The notes under the pieces: generated by a model
The model's input: the letters and a program-made list of their open reading frames with translations, nothing else
What the model was told of the DNA's origin: nothing
Database searches by the model: none
Position numbers and translations under genes: made by a program
In this document: positions 52,135 through 64,000 of the stretch, piece after piece
Layout of the letters: every line of letters starts with the position of its first letter
Numbering within the stretch: position 1 is the stretch's first letter
Assembly: GCF_000002875.2 (NCBI RefSeq)
Contig: NC_009411.2
Span: forward strand, 62,001 to 126,000
DNA from: Leishmania infantum JPCM5
Taxonomy: Eukaryota > Euglenozoa > Kinetoplastea > Trypanosomatida > Trypanosomatidae
DNA: 64,000 nucleotides
Reading direction: 5' to 3'

Positions 52135-53099
52135 GGAAGAATCCAGCGAGTGTTTGGCTCCGCATGCGAACAGCGTGCGGCTCGTCAAAGAGGCGCCGGG
52201 CCGTTTCGATAGCACACATGCTATGTGGCGCTGTTCATAATGGCGGGACACGCTTTCGTCTCCGGGATCGGATCCTTCGGGATCGATGCCGCGGCTTTGT
52301 CTGATCCGTCTCTGCTGCTGCCCCCCCCCCCCGATTCTCCCTCCGCTTGCTGTTTGCCGATGCTGCATGTATGCATCGACGTGCTTTTTCCTTCAAACAA
52401 GAAACTATGCTCGCCTACCTCTGCTCTGTGTGTGTCTCTTGCTTTTTCTATGCCTTTGTTGCTCGGTGCAGTGCCACCACCCTGCGATAGCGCCGTCGCG
52501 CGCGTCACGAGAAAAACGCACACGCAGAGAGCAAGCAAACTTTCTAGCGCTGCGGCCGCCACTCCTTGGATCGCCTCTTCTCCTCACAATGGACGCCTCT
52601 GTGTTGTACGGGCGATTCGTCTCCGTGTGTGTGTGTGCGTTGGTGTGATGCTCAGCCCCCCTCCGCTGGGAACGCAGACCAGTGACCCTGTCTCTCAGAC
52701 GGGCACACATTGTTTTCATGGCCGTGCGGCCTCAAGCATGTCAGCCATGTACCCAGCGCCTGCTGCCAACGATGTGTCACTTCTTGTGTCTCTCGTTGAT
52801 GTATTCGTTGCTTCACTCGTTTCTTCTCCACTCTCCTGTATGTCTCTCCGCTGAACGCCGGACACGTCCGCTGAGTGTACGCCGTGCTGGCCGCTGCTGT
52901 CGTCCCGCCAACCCACCCAACCGCCTCACAGGCACACAAACCGTGCACCAATAGATAGAGCGTCAACTCACGATTCGGCCCGAAAACTCGCACCTACGTG
53001 TCACTGCAATTTCCCCACCCCCAACTTCCCATACTGTTCGTCTGCCTCCCCAGGAACAGTGCATTGAGCTGCTTGAGGTAGCAAGTGAAGAACCCGTTG
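52135..53099. other. Intergenic after ATG9
   Basis: Holds a run of about 12 C at 52321-52332 and a GT run near 52628-52640. The leader of the next gene shows CTGCCTCCCCAG (AG at 53053-53054), a possible acceptor. No gene seen. Confidence 0.5.
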
Positions 53100-53522
53100 A
53101 TGAACAGCACGACCACCGCGCAGTTTGAGGCCGCCTGGTGTGAGGTGGAGCGGCAGCAAAGGGAGAGGCTGCGCGCCAGCACAGAACGCCTCAATGCGGA
53201 GGTGGAGCGAGAGCTGACGTTGCTGTTGGCTGGCGTCCGCGACGCACTGACAGAGGACCAGCGGGATATTCAGTCCGAGTTCGACAAGCTCATCCGCATG
53301 GTGGAGCAGTTTCAACAAGGCGTCGATATGTGGCAGCTGAAGGCGAAGAGCTCTATTAAGATGATTGAGGAGAAGCAGCGCAACTTCGCCCTGCTAGTCG
53401 AGGAGACGTCCATCCGCGCAGCGGCGAACCGCAGAGACTCCATTGATCGGCTTCAGAAGCGCGCCATCGAGACGGAGGCGCACTGCCAGCAGCTCATAGC
53501 CGCAGCCAGCAAGAGCATGTAA
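53100..53522 (+). CDS. Small coiled-coil protein (140 aa)
   Basis: A 140-residue protein from ATG (MNSTTTAQFEAAW); the open frame reaches a GTG at 53085 only. Almost the whole chain is helical heptad sequence rich in Glu, Gln, Arg and Ala (VERQQRERLRAS, EDQRDIQSEFDKL, RLQKRAIETEAHC). There is no signal, membrane segment or recognised domain. It could be a cytoskeletal, flagellar or complex-assembly subunit; the sequence alone does not tell which. High third-position GC and a clean start and stop support it as a gene. Confidence 0.75.
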   Translation: MNSTTTAQFEAAWCEVERQQRERLRASTERLNAEVERELTLLLAGVRDALTEDQRDIQSEFDKLIRMVEQFQQGVDMWQLKAKSSIKMIEEKQRNFALLVEETSIRAAANRRDSIDRLQKRAIETEAHCQQLIAAASKSM

Positions 53523-54731
53523 CGTTGGAATGCCCCCTCCCCCTCCTCCTCTCGCCCGTCACCACAGCCCTCCACTGTAGTCGAAGAGAGCACCCCACAT
53601 TGCGGGCCGCGGCTGTCTGAGCATGGAGGGCCGTGCGCTCGATCGCTTCGATGGCTGCGCTTTAGGCTTGAGGCGGCGCTGCCTACTTTGTGTTTTGTAC
53701 GCCCCCGTGCTTCGTTACATGCTGGAACACGATCGTGGTGGCGCATGTGCCGTGCTCGCCCTTTCCCTTCCTCTTACTGTCCACTTCATTCGCCGCATGT
53801 GCGACGCACCGAGAGGAGCGAGGCACCTTTTCCTTTCGGCGAGTTCGATAGAGGCAGATAGCGGCGTATAGAGAAACGTACCCCGTGCGCACACGCACAC
53901 ACGAAATAGCTCAGCCACGCAGGCTCAGTGACCATCCGTTCCAGCCTCTGCCCATGCGGCAAAGGGAACTCTCTCCCTACCTGTAACGGGCGCTGAAAAC
54001 GTTCGCGTGCCAGTAGAACAGATGAGGCGGTGTCGCTGTCGTCTCCAGTGGTTGACTCCACCACGGTACTTCGACCCTCGTCCTCCCCGCCTCACATCCA
54101 CATACTCCAAATCGTGCATGACTGCGGCGCTTCTTTTTGTTTTGAGGAGCAGTGCAGAAGGCGGCAATTTCTTTTGCACTCACTGCTTTGACGAGGTGGC
54201 GCATGTCAAGGCTCACACACACACACACACACACACACACAACTGCGCGCCGCATCGCGCCGCGCTGCCCTCCACCTGGACGTGAGCGTCTCCGCTGCAC
54301 CGAGGTGACTGACCCATCGCATCTCCTCCTGCATCCATGCCTTTTTTTTGTTTACTTGCTGCTTTCGGTTGCCGTTGCTAAACGGATGCAACGGTGACGC
54401 TCTGAATGCCTTCTTGGGATTTTTGTGGCGGCTGTGCGTCCCGCAACAGCTGTGCGACGCACCCCCTCCCCCCACCCCGTGCGCTTATTGTGCGGTATAT
54501 TGTTTTTGCCCACGAGCGAAATTGTATTTCGTGCGAGTGTGCGCATGTGCTTGCGCACATGCCCTCTTTGGTAGCCTCACCTTCAGTCCATCAGACACGA
54601 TCTCTCAAAGACCCGAGCGAGACCTTTGCTGCGCCACCAACCCCCCGTTCCCCACTCTTGTATACGTAGGAGTGATTTGCTGGAAGGCCAAGAGGCAGCC
54701 GACCATCAGGGCCACACGGCACGCCGTCATC
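53523..54731. other. Intergenic, leader of DnaJ gene with CA tract
   Basis: Contains a long (CA)n tract at 54214-54241 and CT tracts near 54340-54366 and 54650. Frames extending the DnaJ gene upstream to 54348 start at TTG and have no coding character. Confidence 0.55.
54214..54241. repeat. (CA)n microsatellite
   Basis: About 14 uninterrupted CA units, roughly 500 bp upstream of the DnaJ start. Confidence 0.95.
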
Positions 54732-55868
54732 ATGCGACGACTGCTGGGTCGCTCGATGTGGGCCGATCCCGCCACCATCCGTGCCGCCGCTGGGTCTTCG
54801 ATGCGCTTCATGAGGAACACACGTACAGCACCCTCCGCAACCGCGCCGTTTTTACGCCGCTGGCAGCTCCCGTCCACGCGACTCTCGTCCTCCTGCGCGT
54901 TTGTGCAGACTGATCGCCGCTGGCAGAGCGACAGCGCCGGGCAGCAGGATTTGTATGTGGTGCTGGGGGTGAGGCCGGACGCCACGCAGGATGAAATCAA
55001 GGCCGCGTACAAGAAGTTAGCTCTCGAGTACCACCCAGACCGCAATCACCAGCCGGGCGCGGAGGAGAAGTTTAAGTCGATCTCGGCCGCGTACAGCGTC
55101 GTTGGCAACAGAGAGAAGCGCCGCGAGTACGACGCGCAGCGAGCGATGTCGAGGGGCATGGGCGGTGGGTCGTACAACAGCGGCAGCAGCGGCCGTGCTG
55201 CTAGCGGGTACTCTGCCGGCTTTCCGGGCGGCATGGACCGTGGCAACTACCAGTACCATCAGATGTCCAAAGAGGAAGCCGATCAGCTCTTCCGTGAGCT
55301 CTTCGGCGGCATGCGTGTCGACCAAATTTTCCGCAACCTGGAGGAAGAGATGCGGCTCGGAGGCATCAAAGGAAACGGACTGGGCGGCCATGTTGGCCGC
55401 AGTTTCCCGGACTCGGAGCAGGCGTTCCGACCCTTCTTCAGCGTAGAGAGTAGCACGGCGAACGTCTTTGTAGACGATCACGGGAACCGCATGGAGGAGA
55501 CGACGTACACTGACTCTCGTGGCAAGCGCTTCACGGTGCGCCGCATGAGCAGCACCGACCCAAACGCGAGTGTTAATCAAACCGCCGACGAGTTTTACCG
55601 TGGACGGCACGCCGGAAAGGACGGCCGCTACCGATTCGGCAACGTCTCCTCCCAGTTCCAGCGACCCGACAACGACTTTACGCAGAATATGCTCGGTGTC
55701 CGCTCCCACGGCCGCAGTCCGCTGGTGGCCTTCCTCATCCTTGCCGCGTGGACAGTGATACTGGGCACTCTTCTGTTCTGCTGCATTGGCTTCCTTACTC
55801 GGCACCCGCTGTTCTTTGCGTCCGTTCTGGTGTTGATCCTTCTCGGCCGCGCGGCCCGCCCCTTCTGA
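54732..55868 (+). CDS. Mitochondrial membrane DnaJ (HSP40)
   Basis: Co-chaperone that stimulates an HSP70 ATPase. The 378-residue protein from ATG (MRRLLGRSM) starts with an Arg-rich, acid-poor presequence (about 1-60). The J domain follows at about 72-135 with [17 protein letters not shown], the essential HPD (in YHPDRN, about 101-103) and [13 protein letters not shown] Gly/Ser-rich linker comes next, then an unassigned domain. Two hydrophobic helices end the chain (about 329-375: [15 protein letters not shown] and [13 protein letters not shown]). There is no zinc-finger region, so it is a type III J protein. Likely place: mitochondrial inner membrane with the J domain in the matrix; its client is unknown. 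Confidence 0.9.
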   Translation: MRRLLGRSMWADPATIRAAAGSSMRFMRNTRTAPSATAPFLRRWQLPSTRLSSSCAFVQTDRRWQSDSAGQQDLYVVLGVRPDATQDEIKAAYKKLALEYHPDRNHQPGAEEKFKSISAAYSVVGNREKRREYDAQRAMSRGMGGGSYNSGSSGRAASGYSAGFPGGMDRGNYQYHQMSKEEADQLFRELFGGMRVDQIFRNLEEEMRLGGIKGNGLGGHVGRSFPDSEQAFRPFFSVESSTANVFVDDHGNRMEETTYTDSRGKRFTVRRMSSTDPNASVNQTADEFYRGRHAGKDGRYRFGNVSSQFQRPDNDFTQNMLGVRSHGRSPLVAFLILAAWTVILGTLLFCCIGFLTRHPLFFASVLVLILLGRAARPF

Positions 55869-58127
<2,259 letters not shown>

Positions 58128-60166
58128 TCGTGAGTAGAGGGCATGCTCGCCTCCTCCTCCCCGACGCTGCGAAAGGCGATGGGGTGCTGCCGATGGTGAT
58201 GATGGTGCCGGGGGCACTGGAGCGCCAATATGTTTAAACGCTTACGAACAGAGCACGCCATCGGAGCAAGCAACTGCGAAGGCGCGCACAGGGGGTGGGG
58301 GACGTGCGGTGGTGTTGTGACGCGGTTGCCTTTCGAGCAACAGCGCGTAGACCGAAAGTCTTCAAAGTACGGCGGACGTGTTTGCTGGTTTGTGTGCGCC
58401 TCGCTCCTCTCTCGAGGGCCTTCTTGTCTTTCTTCTCTGGCCATTCTCGAACCTCTCTTGCATCTTCGTCCCTCTCTTGCGTCGACTTCCGTGTGTGTGC
58501 GTGTGTGTGTGTCCACACGGTGTGCATAACGTGTGTATGTATACATCTCTCTTCCCCTGCCTCTCTCTGCCTCCCATGGCGAGAGGCGCTTGCCGTCGTG
58601 TGCTTCGCCGTTACCGGCTCTTCTATGTCACCTCACAAAACGTTTCTTTCATGTTTTATGCTTTCACTTTTCCCCGCTCTCTCTCGCTCTCGTCTGTTTG
58701 AATGTTACCCATGCGCGTCCCCCCCTTGGGTGTCTGTCTCTCTTTTTCTCCCTCTCTCTGTATGTGTGTACGTGCGTTTGCGTCTTGATGCCCATCGCAC
58801 CGGAGTGGGGCGCGTACAAGCTCCTTTACGCGTGTCCCCATCTTGCTCTTCGCGTGCCCTTGTGTGTCTGGCGCGGTGTGGCATTGCCATCGGTTTACAC
58901 CATCGCGGATGCAGTCGACGGGATGAAGTCGACGTTTTCGAGCCACTCGATCCTTTTCTCTCTCTCTCTGCTCGTTTCTTCGCTGTGCACCGCACAGGTG
59001 GGAGAAGAAAAAAAAACTTCACTCGTGGTCAAGCGCGCTGGAAGACAGTCAGTGGGATACGCTCGATGAGCGAGGAGGCTGTAGAGGCGTTGGAACGGCG
59101 GTGGAAAGCGGAGAGGGCGGGAGGGGTGGGGGGGGAGGCTATGAGAGCCGGGAATACGTGCGCATACACCCACCAGCCATAAGCAGCAGCAACAACGAAG
59201 AAGCAACAGCCATCATCATCGCAAAGCTGCCTAGCGTAACGTGCCCACTGGCGGAGGTAATGAGTGGCGTGCGAGGAGTGCACTTGAAGCTAACCAGAGG
59301 TGATGATTAGACGAGGTCCCCTGCCCCAGAACGTGTGCCTACCCTGGAGCTTCTACATGGAGAGCCACAGGAACATAATACCCCTCCTTCAACTTTCTCT
59401 CTCCTTGTGCATCTGCATGGCACCCTTCTTTCCCTCCCCACTGCACATGATGGGCCTGCACTCGACGTGAGCCAATCTCACGGTCGCTCACACCCAAACC
59501 ATTCGTGTACCCCCCGTCCTCTACCACACATCCACACTCACACCGAACACGGTGGTGTGTAGAGCCCACACATACACAGACGTATTTGGGGTTGCCACGC
59601 GGCACTGTTTGTGAAGCTTCCTCACCTGACGCACCCAGAGCTGCGACACGTCCTCCTCTCTATCGAAGCAAAAGCGCACGCACAACACCTCCCCCGCCAC
59701 GCAAGCTTGAGAGGGGCGCTTGGCCGTGGCGCGCTTGTGCGACTGGGCGAGGACAGTGGGTATACCGGCGCCGTATCTGCTTTGTACACAGCGGCACGTC
59801 GAGCCGTGAGGCTGTGCGCATGTAGACCTGGCCGGCGTCGTCTCGGCTGTTTGGACTCGACTTTCTTTTTGCCTTCTTTTTGTTTTGTTGTTCCTTTGGC
59901 TGGGGTGTTTGCTGGTTTGCGTGTGTACCGCGTCTTTCACCCTCTCCGCCACCCGCAAGGCGTCCCCATTGCCTCCTATATCCACGCCCATCGGCTCCCT
60001 TCTCTCTCTCGTGTTGCTTCTCCACCCCCTAGACATCGACGCCGTCGACATTCGTCTATTTGCGTGTTTTCACCCTTTCTTGTCGGGCTTCAGTCCTTTG
60101 CGCCTTCTCACCTTTCGCGTTTGCCGCTCTTCCACCGCCGCCTTTGGTCTCGCATTCCGGGCAGCC
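58128..60166. other. 2 kb intergenic, CT-rich
   Basis: Ribokinase 3' UTR and leader of the 610-residue gene. CT tracts occur at 58540-58580, 58660-58760, 58950-58980 and 59990-60030; the last ends in CCCCCTAG (AG at 60031-60032), a likely acceptor. A GT run is at 58492-58512. Overlapping frames up to 295 codons were rejected. Confidence 0.55.
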
Positions 60167-61999
60167 ATGACGGACGTCACCTCTTCGCTCCGCCCGTCGT
60201 CGCGCCAGGGCTCCCCGGTGCCGCGCCGGCAGCTCGGCATTCTGCCTGTGAACCAGCGCTCCTACTCGCGTGTGGGCTCCAAGGGCATGATTGGAGATGA
60301 CTCGCCGCTCATGTCTCCCTTGCCCTACTACCCGCGTCGTCGCAGTGTCACCTTTGCCGGTGACCAGAGCGTGAGAGAGGAGCGACCCAACTACAACGCC
60401 GCATATTCCGCTTCTGCTCCCGTCTCCCCAGCGCGTCACGGCTCGCCGCCGCCGGTTTCCATCCTCAAGCCGAACTCGTCGTTTCCGGCGGCAGAGGAGG
60501 AGGACAGCGGCGCTGCGCCGGCGTACCAGGCTGCCGCAGCCACCGTGGGTGGTGTCTTGGACCGCAAAGACCGCGCGCGGAACTCTCCGGTACCGGTGCG
60601 CGGTCGCTCCAATAGCCGTCAGCGCCTTGCGGCGCGGCGCAAGGAGGCGCAGCTGCATCGCAGCTTCTACGATGACAGCTTCGTGGAGGAGTATGTGCTG
60701 CGAGCCAAGACGGAGTTGGAGCAGGAGGAGGCAGAGCAGCGCCGAATGCAGGAGCAGCTGAGGACCGAGCAGGAGAGGGCGAAGAGGGCAGAGCGCCGCG
60801 TCTCGGAGGCAGCGGAGAAGATCAACGCCCTGCAGCACGCAAAAGAGGTGCTGATGACGGCCACGGTGCGCCGCCACACTTCCGTGACGCCGTCCCCGCA
60901 GCGCGCGCCTGCCGAAAAATCGAAGCGCAACTCCAGCCTCTTGCGGGAGCTCGAAGAGGACCCCGACCCGGAGGTGCAGGCAGCGCTAAAGGAGCTCGCA
61001 CGCAACTCCCTGGCGAAGCAGCAGCGTCGCGTTCACTCTTCAGCCCATCAGCGTCGTCGATCGATATCCATTGTCTCCGCCGACGCCCTCGCGAAGAGCG
61101 GCGAGGTCGACGACGGTGACGACAACGACACCCGCAAGCGCGCCCGTCTAGAGAAGATCGTCTCCACGCTGCTTGCGAAGAAGGCCAAGAGCAAGAGCAA
61201 GCGTAGTGTGATGGTTATCGACTGGTCTGATCTCGACTCCGACGCCGACGGCGACACCGCGACCACTGAGGAGGATGGGGAGGAGACTGCGGTGGCCCTC
61301 AAGCGACGACGCGGCCGCCCTGCCAAAAGCCGCAGTATAGCGTTGGGGACGGAGGCGACGCTGGTGTCGTCGGCGAAGCATGTACAGAGGCCGTCCACGA
61401 AGCGCGCGGCCTCGTCCCGTAAGCGCCATGCCAGCGCAGAGCCCGAGTTGGGCGACTCACTTCTTTTTGAGGATGAGGCCGAGCAGCCGATTTTGCTTCC
61501 TCGCCGGCAGAATACGCGACCGCCCCCCACTCGGTCTATCTCGTACATCGAAATGGGGAGCGGTGATGACCTGCTGAGGGACGCCGCCAGCGTTGAGCGT
61601 GTGGTGCGGCGACCACCTCGTGCCACACGCGCGCCGGTCACGCGGCAGCGCCGCGGCCGTCTTGCATCTACTAGCACCCGCGAAGGTGCAGAGGACATGT
61701 CGTCTTTCACAGACGCCACCGCCTGGCGAGGACGTGCGCCGCAGCCGCCAGCCGCGACGACAGGGGGACCGACCGGCGTCCCGCCTCGCCGACGCCGCGG
61801 GTCCGCCCCGCGCGCGGACCCCAATGATCCCATGGCCGTCTTCTTTGAGGCTGCCTTTCCGAGTCCCTCGAAGTTTGATGAGATGATGATGCAGGCTGGC
61901 GGCCTGCCAGAGACCCGTCGTGGCGGCGGTGGCGGCGGCCGAGGACAGGGACGGCATCCCAACTTGGTGCTGCCTAGTTCGATTGGGCGCCGCCGCTGA
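60167..61999 (+). CDS. 610-aa basic protein with AT-hook-like motif and S-phi-S units
   Basis: Family not recognised. The ATG at 60167 (MTDVTSSLR) is used; the longer frame begins at TTG ahead of the likely acceptor. Most of the chain is disordered, rich in Arg, Ser and Pro. A coiled segment lies at about 180-250 (ELEQEEAEQRRMQEQL). KRRRGRPAKSRS near 380-392 has the GRP core of an AT-hook, and RQRRGRL near 490 is similar, so DNA or nuclear binding is possible. Short units of basic patch, S-(I/V)-x-(I/V/F/Y), then acidic run recur (near 60344-60380, 61054-61115, 61201-61255, 61330-61370, 61531-61577), like those in the 1106-aa protein. The tail is Gly-rich. Confidence 0.85.
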   Translation: MTDVTSSLRPSSRQGSPVPRRQLGILPVNQRSYSRVGSKGMIGDDSPLMSPLPYYPRRRSVTFAGDQSVREERPNYNAAYSASAPVSPARHGSPPPVSILKPNSSFPAAEEEDSGAAPAYQAAAATVGGVLDRKDRARNSPVPVRGRSNSRQRLAARRKEAQLHRSFYDDSFVEEYVLRAKTELEQEEAEQRRMQEQLRTEQERAKRAERRVSEAAEKINALQHAKEVLMTATVRRHTSVTPSPQRAPAEKSKRNSSLLRELEEDPDPEVQAALKELARNSLAKQQRRVHSSAHQRRRSISIVSADALAKSGEVDDGDDNDTRKRARLEKIVSTLLAKKAKSKSKRSVMVIDWSDLDSDADGDTATTEEDGEETAVALKRRRGRPAKSRSIALGTEATLVSSAKHVQRPSTKRAASSRKRHASAEPELGDSLLFEDEAEQPILLPRRQNTRPPPTRSISYIEMGSGDDLLRDAASVERVVRRPPRATRAPVTRQRRGRLASTSTREGAEDMSSFTDATAWRGRAPQPPAATTGGPTGVPPRRRRGSAPRADPNDPMAVFFEAAFPSPSKFDEMMMQAGGLPETRRGGGGGGRGQGRHPNLVLPSSIGRRR

Positions 62000-63424
62000 T
62001 ACTTGAGCGAGTGCGTGCCAACCATGTTGGCGAGTGTGTGTATGTCGAGCAGTCTCGCGCCATTTACGACGTCATGACGTTCGCTGTTCTGGTTCTTGCG
62101 AGTGCCGGCTTGGTTCTCTTTGCTTTGACCTAGACTGTCTTTCCTATCTCAGTTCCTGCATCGCTCGCCGCCTCCGTCCCGCCTCCGTCCCGCCCAGCCC
62201 TCCCCCACCACACTCCTGCACTGCGGCAAGCGGGTCAGCGGACCTCTCTGTATAGGGGAGCCCTTGCGTGATGCGGACGCGGAGTTGTTTTGTCCTGCGA
62301 ACCAGTGAAAGCCCTTTCTCGTTTGTTGTTTCTTATTTTCCTCTTGAAAGATAGATGCTCAGTCGCCTCCACGCGCTGCTCCGCTGTGGTGTGCGTTGTG
62401 TGGCTGTAAGCCAGCAAGGACGCACGCACGCTCACGACAGTGCAACAGTGGCGGGACGCTTTAGATTTCGCGACGTGCGGTGCGTCGGTATGTGTGTGTG
62501 TGTGTCTGGACGAGCTCATGTGCGCTGCAAGCAACACGAAAGCAAACAAACAAGCAAACGCATTGTGTAGTTCTCGCAGTCTACTGGGCGCGAGAGAGGA
62601 GGGGAGGGGTGGGCTAGACGGTTGGTTTCCGCACCGTTGCAGCTCCGGCGTGGGCCTCCTCCTCTTTTGACGGCTGTACTCGTCACCCGCACCGGTGTCA
62701 GGGGAGACTGCCATTTGTGGGCTTGAGGAAGCTAGCTTTCTAGCCACACGCGCTGTCTCGACTTGCCGCAGACTGGGGTCTTTGCGCTACTGCGCCGCAT
62801 CTTCACGCACGCGTCTTCTTGTCTGCGTGTGCGAGTGTGTGTCCGTGTTCCTCAGGTGCGCGCATCACCTCTTCTCGGTGCGCGTGTCGTGTTGATGGCG
62901 CCCATTCTCTCCTTGCCTTCTTCGCACCCACCGTTGAATTTGCACAGCCCTCACTGCTGCCTGCTTTTCTTCACCCTTTTCTCTTCGCTTACCGCCTGCC
63001 GCGTTGGCGCGGGTCTTTAACGGTTTTCTGCTCTGCGCCCCGGGCAGCAGCATCGATGACGACACTGCACGGCCAAAATAAGGTTACACGCACACAAGGA
63101 ACCTCACGAGACCCGTCTCACTGCACGGCAGCGGGCAACATCGAATCTGTGCCTGAGAGCACCATTGCACACGAACGTAGAAGCGGCGTTGCCGCTTTTT
63201 TTTTTGGCAGCGAGCAGCACGTCATTGGGAGCCACACCGGTCGCTGACGCTCGAGGAAAAGTCGTTTGTCGCGTCTGCGTGTACGCGCGCGTGCAACAAA
63301 GCCTTGCCGGGAGCGTGTGCGTCAAAGTGGCTGCACCATTCTCATCCTGCCTCTGCGCACCGCCGGAGGCCGGAAGAGGTGAAGAAGCGAGCGCACGGAA
63401 TCACAACGCGCGCGTGTTTTCCTC
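62000..63424. other. Intergenic before the right-edge gene
   Basis: About 1.4 kb. Contains a GT run (62490-62507), T-runs (63198-63208) and a tandem GCCTCCGTCCC duplicate near 62169-62192. CT-rich stretches near 62960-63000 may serve the next gene. No other gene is supported. Confidence 0.5.
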
Positions 63425-64000
63425 ATGTCCTTCTCCCCCCCCTGCACGCAGGTACCGCTTCTCCTCCCTGAGGAACTCCGTGACGAAGTGGTGAGTGGAG
63501 CGGCGGAGATCATCGTGGAGCGCGGCAGTCGCAACCGCTGCTTCTTGCACGTCTACAGTGAAGAGGAGCGACTTGCCAAGGTCGAGGACATCGCGGACCC
63601 GGATGATGTGGTGCGGCACGCGCATGAAAAGCACCTGAGTGAGCTACGCTGGGCACGAGGCGTGCTGTGGGCCGACTCGCGCGTTCAGCGCTTTGTGCGG
63701 TACGCGGACCATATCTTATGGCCGGCGTACGAGTCTCTCAGTAAAGTCGTCAACGTGGTGCGCCAGCTGATTCTCTGCGAGGAAGGCGACAACGCAACGG
63801 CGCTGAAGAGAGCGCGCGACGTCGCCGTTGCGAACGGCATCCTTCGACGCGAGGCCACGCTCCCTGGTCTGCACCCCCTCAAAGAGACGAGGATGGAAGG
63901 CCAGGCGATCCTGTACGACGTGCAGCAAGTGCGGAAGCGCAGCCGTGACGCGTGGGCGGCGACGATGCCGTCGGTGCTCTTGCGCGTCGACGAGGAGCCC
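63425..64000 (+). CDS. Unrecognised protein, N-terminal 192 codons (runs off the window)
   Basis: From ATG at 63425 (MSFSPPCTQV) the frame stays open to the window edge without a stop; an in-frame TGA at 63380-63382 precedes it, so this is the first possible ATG. Third positions are GC-rich and the translation looks globular and helical (LPEELRDEVVSG, HEKHLSELRWARG, YADHILWPAYE, RARDVAVANGI). No domain is recognised in the visible part and there is no presequence or signal peptide. It is the next gene of the plus-strand unit. Confidence 0.78.
   Translation, partial: MSFSPPCTQVPLLLPEELRDEVVSGAAEIIVERGSRNRCFLHVYSEEERLAKVEDIADPDDVVRHAHEKHLSELRWARGVLWADSRVQRFVRYADHILWPAYESLSKVVNVVRQLILCEEGDNATALKRARDVAVANGILRREATLPGLHPLKETRMEGQAILYDVQQVRKRSRDAWAATMPSVLLRVDEEP

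Noticed and set aside
58295..59182. 295-codon frame after ribokinase
   Set aside because: Translation of CT- and GT-rich spacer; no domain and several rival frames.
61048..62025. 325-codon minus-strand frame
   Set aside because: Antisense shadow of the 610-residue gene; Arg/Ser-rich because of GC-rich codons.

Overview
The window reads as nuclear DNA of a trypanosomatid, most likely Leishmania in the broad sense. The evidence is intron-free genes packed in long same-strand arrays, GC-rich coding sequence, pyrimidine tracts with AG acceptors ahead of start codons (trans-splicing), (CA)n and (GT)n tracts in flanks, near-Leishmania versions of FEN1, mitochondrial ACP, methylmalonyl-CoA mutase and ribokinase, and dispersed ~550 bp SIDER-like repeats. 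From memory this gene order resembles the chromosome 27 region of reference Leishmania species; that is inference, not a search result.

Layout. From 1456 to 11092 all four genes are on the minus strand: FEN1, a tail-anchored ODR4-like protein, a 1106-residue repeat/motif protein and mitochondrial acyl carrier protein. From 14767 to the right edge every gene is on the plus strand. The 3.7 kb between them (11093-14766) is a divergent strand-switch region, the expected start of two opposing polycistronic units. It holds one copy of the dispersed repeat and a decayed tRNA-like sequence. The plus-strand unit then carries methylmalonyl-CoA mutase, CAND1, a 494-residue unknown with a mitochondrial-looking N-terminus, a TSNAXIP1-domain coiled-coil protein, a degenerate RNase III-fold protein, a stretch with remnants of a decayed RRM gene, an intact two-RRM protein, an AFG2/CDC48-type AAA ATPase with a dead first module, a 194-residue protein made of three exact 65-residue repeats, a Nup98-Nup96-type FG nucleoporin, ATG9, a small coiled-coil protein, a mitochondrial membrane DnaJ, ribokinase, a 610-residue AT-hook-like protein and, at the right edge, the first 192 codons of an unrecognised gene.

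Functional themes are those of a random piece of a polycistronic genome: DNA repair/replication (FEN1), mitochondrial acyl metabolism and mitochondrial proteins (ACP, MUT, DnaJ, 494-aa protein, RNase III-fold protein), protein turnover (CAND1, ATG9, possibly ODR4-like/UFMylation), nuclear pore (Nup98-96), flagellum-type coiled coils (TSNAXIP1) and RNA binding. The least explained items are the iterated basic/S-phi-S/acidic linear motif shared by the 1106-aa and 610-aa proteins, the ~105-aa tandem domain in the former, the 65-residue repeat protein, and the mosaic, nearly identical dispersed repeats. Several start codons were placed at the first ATG because longer open frames begin only at TTG or GTG codons or lie upstream of the probable splice acceptor.
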